From assembly GCA_964614375.1 (NCBI GenBank), contig CAZTLI010000250.1, positions 1 through 7,902 of the forward strand: 7,902 nt of DNA, written 5' to 3'. Below, piece after piece: positions 1 through 5,815 of this stretch. Below the pieces are notes generated by a model that was not told the origin of the DNA, ran no database searches, and was given only the letters and a program-made list of their open reading frames with translations. The first letter of the stretch is position 1. The number at the start of each line of letters is the position of its first letter. The DNA comes from CAZTLI01 sp964614375 (lineage in GTDB: Bacteria > Chloroflexota > Anaerolineae > Aggregatilineales > Phototrophicaceae). Both the position numbers and the translations under genes were made by a program.

Positions 1-480
1 GAACGTTATTTCCCGCCCATTTATCAGTTCATTCGTTTACGTATCAATGAGCGGGAAAAAGCGCGGGACATTGCTGCGGATGTTTTCTTAGACTTTTTCG
101 TCGCACTAAAGAGCAGCCACCCACCCCAGACTCATCTGCGGGCGTGGTTGTTTCGTGTAGCCCGCAATAAGGTCTATGACCACTATGGTAAACAGAAGCA
201 GTTCCCTGCCACAACTCTGGACGAATGGGAGCCGGGTTCGGCAGAAGAAAATCCTGAAGCTGCGTTAATCCGCGCACTTAGCGTTGAGCGTGTTCGGCGT
301 GTGCTCAATATGTTAGTTGCAGAACAGCAAGAAGTCCTGCTTTTACGGTTCGGGCAGGGGCTGAATTTGCGGGAAACTGCCGACCTTATGGATAAAAGTG
401 TCAGTGCGATTAAGTCACTCCAATTTCGTGCCATTGACACCCTGCGTCAGCTATTGACAGATATGGGAGTAGACGCATGA
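1..480 (+). CDS. ECF-type RNA polymerase sigma factor (5' end outside window)
   Basis: The frame is open from base 1 and ends at TGA 478-480, so 159 residues are visible and the true start lies upstream. Residues about 8-60 look like sigma-70 region 2: a helix with REKARDIAADVFLDFF, then HLRAWLFRVARNKVYDHY, the conserved W-L-F-x-V-A-R-N core that binds the core polymerase and the -10 element. After a variable linker, residues about 95-155 are region 4 with a helix-turn-helix (QQEVLLLRFGQGLNLRETAD, then SVSAIKSLQFRAIDTLRQLL) that would read the -35 element. The C-terminus follows region 4 directly, with no extra domain, as in ordinary ECF factors. The stop overlaps the next start (ATGA, 477-480), implying translational coupling to the membrane protein that probably controls it. 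Family assignment is firm; target promoters are unknown. Confidence 0.93.
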   Translation, partial: ERYFPPIYQFIRLRINEREKARDIAADVFLDFFVALKSSHPPQTHLRAWLFRVARNKVYDHYGKQKQFPATTLDEWEPGSAEENPEAALIRALSVERVRRVLNMLVAEQQEVLLLRFGQGLNLRETADLMDKSVSAIKSLQFRAIDTLRQLLTDMGVDA

Positions 481-1508
481 GACCACAAGACATCACCGAC
501 ATTTTTGAAGATTGCGTCAATCGTATCACGTCGGGTCAATCCATCGACCAATGTCTACGCGCCTATCCCGCCTATGCCGATATTCTGCAACCGCTGCTGG
601 AAGCAGGTCAATATGTCACTGAATTGCAAATACCTGAAGCCGAGTGGATAGTAGATCAAGAGCTTGTCTGGGAACAAATTCAACGACAGCAGCGCCGCAA
701 ACGACCGCCATTTCTTTTATTCATTCTCATGTTGGCGATACTGGGGTTGTTTACAGCCGTATACATTATTGCTGCGCCCCCCAATTCGCCGTCTACAGGA
801 ACAGGCATCAATCAGCCTGTTGCACAAACGGAAACCTCAACACCTACAGGCACACCGACGACGACATCTTCTGCGTCCCCTTCGCCAACAGAAACAACCT
901 CACTTACACCCACCGCATCAGCGACAGATACCGCTGCACCTACTGCTACCTCAACATTTACGGATACACCAACCGCGACACATTCAGCCACCTATACCCA
1001 TACACCGACAGCCACCGCATCGGTGACTCGCAGCGCAACACCAACGCCCTCTCCTACGACGACCTCAACAGCAACCCGCACTGCAACGGTTACGCTAACC
1101 CATACACCAAGACCTTCTCGCACGCCGAGTCGCACGCCGTCACCAACACCGACATTCGCGCCCGGGTGTGGCGCGCCGCTCACCGCCGATGACGCCATTG
1201 CACGAGTTCTGGAAATCTATCCCAATACAACCATTATTCGTGTTATTCAAGTCACACGGTTTAGCGGCGTGTTGGTGTGGGAAATCACCACCAGCCATCA
1301 AATTGTCATCACGATTGATGTCGCCTGCGGCAATGTTTTGACGATTGAACGACAAAATGTGGGCACACCCACAATCAGTGATGACGATTTAAACGGCAAC
1401 ACGAATAACTCAAGTGGCGAAACGGTCAATGAAACAAATGGCAACACCAATGATAATTCCAATGACAACGACGATGACGATTCGTCAGGTATGGGATCAG
1501 ATGATTAG
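477..1508 (+). CDS. Single-pass membrane protein with PepSY-like domain, probable anti-sigma/sensor partner of the ECF factor
   Basis: A 343-residue protein. Residues 1-75 are a predicted cytoplasmic module (DCVNRITSGQSIDQCLRAYP, then LLEAGQYV), a pattern I associate with proteins encoded next to ECF sigma factors in Chloroflexota. A basic stretch (RRKR, 73-76) precedes one membrane helix at about 79-100, giving N-in/C-out topology. Residues 104-228 are a Thr/Pro/Ser-rich linker. Residues 231-292 resemble a PepSY domain (DDAIARVLEIYPNTTI, LVWEITTSH, ITIDVACGNVLTIE). The tail, 301-343, is rich in Asn and Asp and ends SSGMGSDD. The start overlaps the sigma stop by ATGA. An anti-sigma role is inferred from order, coupling and topology; I see no zinc-binding anti-sigma H-x3-C-x2-C motif, so a non-inhibitory partner is possible. 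The PepSY-like domain and tail are repeated in the next gene. Confidence 0.8.
   Translation: MRPQDITDIFEDCVNRITSGQSIDQCLRAYPAYADILQPLLEAGQYVTELQIPEAEWIVDQELVWEQIQRQQRRKRPPFLLFILMLAILGLFTAVYIIAAPPNSPSTGTGINQPVAQTETSTPTGTPTTTSSASPSPTETTSLTPTASATDTAAPTATSTFTDTPTATHSATYTHTPTATASVTRSATPTPSPTTTSTATRTATVTLTHTPRPSRTPSRTPSPTPTFAPGCGAPLTADDAIARVLEIYPNTTIIRVIQVTRFSGVLVWEITTSHQIVITIDVACGNVLTIERQNVGTPTISDDDLNGNTNNSSGETVNETNGNTNDNSNDNDDDDSSGMGSDD
786..1160 (+). repeat. Low-complexity Thr/Pro/Ser linker-coding stretch
   Basis: Codons for residues 104-228 of the membrane protein are almost all Thr, Pro, Ser or Ala, with recurring P-T-x-T and T-P-S-R-T-P units. Such linkers typically act as extended, possibly glycosylated spacers that hold an extracytoplasmic domain away from the membrane. 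The other frames stay open here because of the biased codons and are not genes. Confidence 0.8.
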
Positions 1509-1612
1509 GACACGGCTTCGGCGACAATACCAGTTGCTTACAAATTGACCGAAACCTTTCCTCAACAAACCGGACTTAACGGGTGCAATACAACATCGCC
1601 CGCGATATGTCT

Positions 1613-1617
1613 GGAGG
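1613..1617 (+). promoter_or_regulatory. Shine-Dalgarno GGAGG deciding the start at 1625
   Basis: GGAGG lies 7 nt before ATG 1625. An in-frame GTG at 1583 would add 14 residues ahead of a canonical signal peptide and has no comparable site, so 1625 is chosen. Confidence 0.85.
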
Positions 1618-1624
1618 ACAAATC

Positions 1625-2833
1625 ATGAAGATGAAGTGGCAAATCTCGTTTCTTGTTGTGAGTTTAGCAGTGATGCTGCTGCTGACCGTTCCTGCTTTCG
1701 CGCAAACGACAGCAGATGTCGAACTGGTAGGTGTGGTCGAAGCGATGACACTCGACACAGTTACCGTTAATGGTCTTCTTGTGGATGTCTCGACTGCCGA
1801 AATCAACACTCCGATTGAAGTTGGTGCGTTGGTACGTGTCGAAGGCTCATTAAACGTGGATGGCACCATCACGGCACGTCAGATTAACCCGGTTGGGGAT
1901 GATATTCAACCCGGCGAAGCTGAACTTATCGGTATGGTAGAAAGTTTTGAAGACACCACGATGGTGATTAATGGCCTATCTATTGATGTCACCACTGCTG
2001 AGATTGACCCTGCAATCATGGTTGGTGAAATGGTGCGAGTCCACGCAACTGCGGACAGTGCGGGTGTTTGGGTTGCCCGTGAAGTAGCTCTGTTTACACC
2101 TGACCCGGATGCGGCTGACGATGATCCAACCCCCGTCGGTGAATTTGAAATCACAGGCACACTAGAAGAAATCGGTGATGGATTTATCGTTGTCGCTGGG
2201 CAAACCATTACCACAACCGGCGCAGAAATCCACGATACTTTGGTTGTGGGTGTACTGGTGAAGGCGCATGTCCAACTGGTTGATGATGTCCTTGTGGCAC
2301 GCGAAGTTGAAAATGTTGTTGCTGGGACTGGTGCATCAGCCAATGATAACGAGGACGACGACCACAATGGCAATGCCAACGATAATGATGATGCTGATCA
2401 AAACGCCAATGACAATTCCAACGATAATGATGATGATGCTGATCAAAACGCCAATGACAATTCCAATGTAGATACATCAGTGTCAGCGCAGGACGCTATC
2501 GACATCGTTTTGGCAGTGTACCCCAATACCACCATTGTTGAAATTCGCCTGGATAGGCGGTTCGGTGACACATTGGTTTGGGACATCAGAACCAGTCATG
2601 GGTTAGAAATTACCATTGACGCGCAATCCGGCATCATCCTAACGATTGAGAGCCATGATGACGATGTTGATAATGGCAATTTCAACGACAATGGCAATGG
2701 GGGCAATACGAACACCAATAGCAACGACAATAGTGACGACTCAGGCATGGGTTCGAACGATAACAGCGACGACTCAGGCATGGGTTCGGACGATGACAGC
2801 GACGACTCGGGTATGGGTTCGGACGACGACTAA
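1625..2833 (+). CDS. Exported protein with three DUF5666-like repeats and a PepSY-like domain
   Basis: A 402-residue protein starting at ATG 1625. Residues 1-26 are a signal peptide: MKMKWQ, a hydrophobic core, then VPAFA before Q27. Three tandem repeats follow at about 32-90, 98-157 and 173-232, each with the pattern (V/A/F)E-(L/I)-x-G-x-(V/L)-E, a central V-x-G, T-x-A/G-E-I and VG-x-(L/M)-V-(R/K), typical of DUF5666, a small beta-barrel-like exported domain of unknown function. Residues 239-282 are Asn/Asp-rich with an internal duplication. Residues 287-342 are a PepSY-like domain clearly paralogous to that of the preceding gene (DAIDIVLAVYPNTTI, LVWDIRTSH). The tail, 344-402, is Asn/Asp/Gly/Ser-rich and ends in three 11-residue repeats. 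The protein is probably secreted or surface-associated and strongly acidic. Cation or polycation binding is conceivable but not shown. It lies 116 bp after the previous gene and 18 bp before the next. Confidence 0.85.
   Translation: MKMKWQISFLVVSLAVMLLLTVPAFAQTTADVELVGVVEAMTLDTVTVNGLLVDVSTAEINTPIEVGALVRVEGSLNVDGTITARQINPVGDDIQPGEAELIGMVESFEDTTMVINGLSIDVTTAEIDPAIMVGEMVRVHATADSAGVWVAREVALFTPDPDAADDDPTPVGEFEITGTLEEIGDGFIVVAGQTITTTGAEIHDTLVVGVLVKAHVQLVDDVLVAREVENVVAGTGASANDNEDDDHNGNANDNDDADQNANDNSNDNDDDADQNANDNSNVDTSVSAQDAIDIVLAVYPNTTIVEIRLDRRFGDTLVWDIRTSHGLEITIDAQSGIILTIESHDDDVDNGNFNDNGNGGNTNTNSNDNSDDSGMGSNDNSDDSGMGSDDDSDDSGMGSDDD
2381..2467 (+). repeat. In-frame duplicated unit (42 bp + 45 bp) coding Asn/Asp-rich sequence
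   Basis: Two adjacent copies encode DNDDADQNANDNSN and DNDDDADQNANDNSN. The nucleotide identity is nearly complete, apart from an inserted GAT codon and a final-base change. This points to recent duplication or slippage rather than old convergent composition. Confidence 0.9.
2723..2821 (+). repeat. Three tandem 33-bp units encoding N/D-rich SDDSGMGS repeats
   Basis: Three consecutive 33-bp units each encode (N/D)D(N/D)SDDSGMGS, immediately before the last residues DDD and the stop. The units differ mainly at synonymous or Asn/Asp positions. The same SGMGSDD ending closes the preceding PepSY protein as a single copy. Confidence 0.9.
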
Positions 2834-2851
2834 ACTCCCCTGGGGCAGCGT

Positions 2852-4387
2852 ATGAGCATCTGGACACCAACAACGACACTACATTCTCATACAGCACGCA
2901 TGAAGCATCCGATATTCAGTCGGGTGCTTCATGCTCCGGGTTTTATCGTCTTACTCGGCGGTACAAATCTCATTTTGATTCAGTGGGTGCTGGTTCGTGA
3001 GCTGACTGCCCTCCTGCTGGGCACAGAATTGGTTGTGCTGTTAGTGAGTGCGGCCTATTTTGCCGGCTTATCGGTGGGGTATTGGGTATCGGCCTACATT
3101 AAACGCACATGGTTAGTTCCATTGGGTTTGTTAACACTAGGGCTGCATCTTAGCCTCCCCATCTGGTTTCGCCTGTTGACTATTTTTCTGGATACGTTAG
3201 GCCTCTATGCAGCTGCCTATATAATGGTTCCTGTACTCACCCCTTTTTTAGTTTCCGCATTCTATAGCATGTTACTACCATTATTTGCTGACAGCGAAGA
3301 AGGACAGCTATCGACGCTTTATGCGCTCGAACTCTTAGGATCAGCGCTGGGTGTGGTGGTATTGGTGCTATTAGGTGGGCTGGGTCTAATCGGGATTTAT
3401 CTTTTATATGGCATCAATCTCCTGCTTATGATGATAGGCTTTGGCGTAAGGCCTGTTCAGACCGGTATCGTCACAATTTTGAGCATTGGTTGGCTTATCC
3501 TGCTGCCCGAACTCAATTTCTGGAGTAATGCTCTGTGGTATCAACAACTTCATAACCTGCCACCCGGCACAATTACGCTCTACACAGGTTACAGCCCTTA
3601 TCAAAAGGTGGATGTACTGCAAGACCCGGCGGGTAATCGTTATCTCTATTTAGATGGGTTGCTACACTTTGGCACCAACCGTTGGAGTTGGTTAAATGTC
3701 ATGATGGGCGCTGTACCCGCCGATCTGCTCCATCCAAACAATACACTGGTTATCGGTGCGGGTTCGATGCACTTGGAACGATTAATTGCCGAGCGTGGGG
3801 GTGTGGTTACTACTGTAGAACTCGACCCGGTAGTCGTCGATGTTAGTAGTCGCTTCTTTGAAGACTATAATCGAATGGGAACACTCACGAATCGGAATGT
3901 CGTCGTTGATGATGCCAAGCATTTTATTGCAAACACCCCACAATCATTTGACTTGATCGTTACCGATGTGCCTACTCCTTTCGCAATTCAGACCGCCACA
4001 TTATATTCGGTGCCTTTTTATGAGCAGATAGCTGCCCGCCTTAATCCAGATGGTATTCTAGTCGTCAATTTAACCACCCGTTTCAGTGAGGATAGTGTCG
4101 TTGCGCGGCGTGTTGCGGCATCCTTATTGGCGGTATTTGATGACGTAATGATTGTTACATCTGAGTCCAGTCGCTTAAGTTTTGCTTTTGCGGGACATCA
4201 TTTACCCTTTGATTTCCACCGGGTTCAAACGGCCTTAGAAGCCAATGGCGAAAGGGATTACACGCTATTTCATCGAACTGCAATTGCACATATTGTTGCG
4301 AACGCCCGCCCGATTTCGCTCGACTCGATGGATATTGTTTTCTACATCAGTGCAAGCCGGATTGTGGATCGCCTTACAGGGAGATAA
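2852..4387 (+). CDS. Multi-pass membrane protein fused to a spermidine-synthase-like domain
   Basis: A 511-residue protein. The N-terminal half has about seven membrane helices (roughly 30-48, 58-80, 86-104, 118-141, 156-180, 182-198, 203-219). Residues 240-410 form a polyamine-synthase-type SAM-binding fold: the entry hairpin SPYQKVDVLQDPAGNRYLYLDG, motif I (VIGAGSMHLERL, about 300-311), the acidic ribose-binding segment VELDP (322-326), VVDDAKHFI (351-359), FDLIVTDVPTP (366-376) and LNPDGILVVNL. Aminopropyltransferases normally have G-G-G-D/x-G, Y-H-E after the entry hairpin and D-x-x-D-P. Here these are altered (GAGS, W-L-N, D-V-P-T-P), so spermidine synthesis should not be assumed. The start at 2852 has only a weak GGGG upstream; ATG 2900 is an alternative that would remove 16 polar residues. 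The next gene begins directly after the stop. Confidence 0.82.
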   Translation: MSIWTPTTTLHSHTARMKHPIFSRVLHAPGFIVLLGGTNLILIQWVLVRELTALLLGTELVVLLVSAAYFAGLSVGYWVSAYIKRTWLVPLGLLTLGLHLSLPIWFRLLTIFLDTLGLYAAAYIMVPVLTPFLVSAFYSMLLPLFADSEEGQLSTLYALELLGSALGVVVLVLLGGLGLIGIYLLYGINLLLMMIGFGVRPVQTGIVTILSIGWLILLPELNFWSNALWYQQLHNLPPGTITLYTGYSPYQKVDVLQDPAGNRYLYLDGLLHFGTNRWSWLNVMMGAVPADLLHPNNTLVIGAGSMHLERLIAERGGVVTTVELDPVVVDVSSRFFEDYNRMGTLTNRNVVVDDAKHFIANTPQSFDLIVTDVPTPFAIQTATLYSVPFYEQIAARLNPDGILVVNLTTRFSEDSVVARRVAASLLAVFDDVMIVTSESSRLSFAFAGHHLPFDFHRVQTALEANGERDYTLFHRTAIAHIVANARPISLDSMDIVFYISASRIVDRLTGR

Positions 4388-4897
4388 ATGATGAAGATGC
4401 AATCCCCTTCCATACTTTATCCATTGACCGTCGGGGTATTATTGGGCTGGCTGCAAACAGGATTATTTTTCCAGCTTACATTCACCCTCTCATCCGGGTT
4501 TACAACCTATCTTTTAGTTACATTGTCCTGGTTGGCTGGTAGCGCGCTGGGTGTTTATTACGTACAGCAAGTGCGAATTCGCCTGTTTATTTTACTGCTC
4601 TTGATGATCACAACTTATGCCTTGAGCAGTTGGCTAGTGAACACCTACCCATTTAACACCCAACTCTGGTTTGTTTATGGCATTCTAATCGCGCTTGCGG
4701 GATTATATCCGGGTGTTTTCTTTGCGCGAGCAAAAGCGGCTTTTACCACCCGAAAGCTGTTCTTCTGGGAAAACAATGGTTTCATCTCCGGGCTAATACT
4801 CTGTACGGTGCTATTTATGGTATTTGGGCGTCCGATTCTTTTGTGGATTCCATTAGTGCTCATTGTACCAATTGCGATCTTATCGACTGATTCGTAG
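4388..4897 (+). CDS. Small multi-pass membrane protein, paralogous to the membrane half of its upstream neighbour
   Basis: A 169-residue, very hydrophobic protein with five or six predicted membrane helices (about 12-33, 39-59, 66-84, 92-112, 127-146, 149-166) and no soluble domain. Residues 40-65 (TYLLVTLSWLAGSALGVYYV onward) align without gaps to residues 60-85 of the upstream protein, sharing the L-A/F-A-G-x-x-x-G core. LFFWENNGFISG (124-135) matches LYALELLGSALG there. It is therefore probably a detached second membrane module of a fused spermidine-synthase-like transmembrane protein. It starts with zero spacing after the upstream TAA. AGGGAG at 4378-4383 is 4 nt from ATG 4388 and 7 nt from ATG 4391, so the second ATG may be the real start. 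The function is unknown; a complex with the upstream protein is the simplest inference. Confidence 0.75.
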   Translation: MMKMQSPSILYPLTVGVLLGWLQTGLFFQLTFTLSSGFTTYLLVTLSWLAGSALGVYYVQQVRIRLFILLLLMITTYALSSWLVNTYPFNTQLWFVYGILIALAGLYPGVFFARAKAAFTTRKLFFWENNGFISGLILCTVLFMVFGRPILLWIPLVLIVPIAILSTDS

Positions 4898-5097
4898 GCT
4901 ATCTTTGCCGTTGGGACAGCATTGCCAGAAAATGCGCCATCTCCTGGCTTTCTAAATTTCAATAAGTTTGGTGCAGCTGTGATTTAGTGCGCGAATCTGC
5001 TTTTCTTCACACTGGCGCACTGTCTTTGCACACTAGCACCAATTCCATACAAATGGATATGCTCGTAGTAACCATGATGGATGGAGGAGATAGGCTC

Positions 5098-5172
5098 ATG
5101 ACTGCCCAAGACCCGCTCACAAACGAAGTGCGTGATTGGTTATTGGCGAAGGATGATCCGGGTGTGCCATGA
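5098..5172 (+). pseudogene. Short frame with good RBS, possible decayed gene start
   Basis: ATG 5098 is preceded by GGAGG at 5083-5087 (10-nt spacing). It encodes 24 residues, MTAQDPLTNEVRDWLLAKDD then PGVP, before TGA 5170-5172. The W-L-L-x-x-D-D-P-x-V pattern resembles the start of longer proteins in which it is usually followed by R-Y-x-x-L. Here the frame stops just where that should continue, and neither other frame restores it. An ATG overlapping the stop (5169) opens a 26-codon frame of no recognisable character. It may be the remnant of a truncated gene or a genuine tiny peptide. The resemblance is from memory and uncertain. Confidence 0.35.
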
Positions 5173-5367
5173 TACAGGCTGTGCAAACTGAACAAGTTCT
5201 GCAAAACTGTGCTAACTATCCTTTCCGCTTTTCTTTCTCAAAGAACTGACCGATGATAATCTAATGGATAAACCCATGAGACTCCGACTGATTATTGTGC
5301 AGAGGGCGGGCTGATGGTCTTTAACAAACGCATCGGATCACACCGTTGTTTGCGGACACGTAACAAT

Positions 5368-5415
5368 GCCCGTATCCATACGCCCGTATCCATACGCCCG
5401 TATCTATACGCCTGT
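5368..5415. repeat. 14-bp tandem repeat, three full copies plus a partial
   Basis: Copies of GCCCGTATCCATAC occur at 5368-5381 and 5382-5395, and with one change at 5396-5409, followed by a partial GCCTGT. The unit is not a multiple of three, which argues against coding. Confidence 0.9.
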
Positions 5416-5418
5416 CGC

Positions 5419-5513
5419 CAAACCCCCATCCCCGGCTCGGCAGAACCGGTCACAAGTGTTGTGGAAGTCCCCGCTCCGCCAGCGGGGAAGGGATTGGTTG
5501 GGGAGAGGGGTTG
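5419..5513. repeat. G/C-rich element with imperfect inverted ends and a central hairpin
   Basis: The left end (CAAACCCCCATCCCC, from 5419) is roughly the reverse complement of the right end (GGGGAGAGGGGTTG, to 5513). Inside is a perfect hairpin, CCCCGCT / AGCGGGG, at 5469-5475 and 5481-5487 with a 5-nt loop. C-run/G-run modules like this are typical of dispersed intergenic repeats in bacteria. No T-run follows the hairpin, so it is not a standard terminator. Confidence 0.55.
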
Positions 5514-5573
5514 CCATGTGAACAGGCACAAGCTCACGGAAGGGTGACTGGACATGCGGATGCAGCCATGCAG

Positions 5574-5609
5574 TGTCCCGACGGGAGACAACAGGGGTTT
5601 GTCGGGACA
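5574..5609. repeat. Inverted repeat, 9-bp perfect arms
   Basis: TGTCCCGAC at 5574-5582 pairs perfectly with GTCGGGACA at 5601-5609 across an 18-nt loop. The right arm also takes part in the palindrome at 5605-5624, so the two folds exclude each other. This is probably part of a dispersed intergenic repeat. Confidence 0.75.
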
Positions 5610-5624
5610 TGGCGTGCCGTGTCC
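5605..5624. repeat. 20-bp near-palindrome
   Basis: GGACATGGCGTGCCGTGTCC is self-complementary except for two G/T positions, so an RNA copy would pair along its whole length using wobble pairs. TC and GA flanks (5602-5603 and 5625-5626) nearly extend it. Confidence 0.7.
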
Positions 5625-5801
5625 GATAATCCGATGATGTATTCAACCTTCGTCAGCCCGTTGCACAAGCGGCTAAAGCCACCCTGTCCATCATAAGCAT
5701 TCTTTGTGTTGCATCCCTAATACATCATCGAATTTAGCACATATATAGATAGCGCATTTTGGGATACAGTGTAATATGGGAAAGATTCAACCTATTATAT
5801 C

Positions 5802-5808
5802 AAGGAGG
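5802..5808 (+). promoter_or_regulatory. Strong Shine-Dalgarno AAGGAGG deciding the start at 5816
   Basis: AAGGAGG stands 7 nt before ATG 5816. The longer in-frame TTG start at 5759 would place this ribosome binding site inside the coding sequence and is rejected. Confidence 0.92.
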
Positions 5809-5815
5809 AAAGGGT

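Larger units (their letters stand above)
4898..5815. other. Long intergenic region without a convincing intact gene
   Basis: Over 900 bp between the membrane gene and the phosphorylase hold only short frames. The most coding-like is 5098-5172. From about 5368 to 5626 the region is occupied by a tandem repeat and several inverted repeats, listed separately. The last hundred bases before the phosphorylase are A/T-rich and probably carry its promoter, but I find no -35/-10 pair with proper spacing. The region looks like decayed or repeat-invaded sequence. Confidence 0.7.

Noticed and set aside
644..1198. Long overlapping frames on both strands across the Thr/Pro linker
   Set aside because: They are by-products of ACC/ACA/CCN-rich codons; the frame at 477-1508 explains the region.
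1545..1575. Possible promoter before the DUF5666 gene: TTGACC at 1545-1550 or an ECF-like GAAACC at 1551-1556 with CGGAC downstream
   Set aside because: No credible -10 element at the right distance for TTGACC, and the ECF-like match is too short and unsupported by a second copy in the window.
4924..4951. Possible terminator after the small membrane gene (GCCAG/CTGGC or GCCA/TGGC followed by TTT)
   Set aside because: Stems of only 4-5 bp and a broken T-run; not distinguishable from chance.
5404..5646. 80-residue minus-strand frame across the intergenic repeats
   Set aside because: It is made of the G/C-rich repeat sequence, has no ribosome binding site and no recognisable domain.
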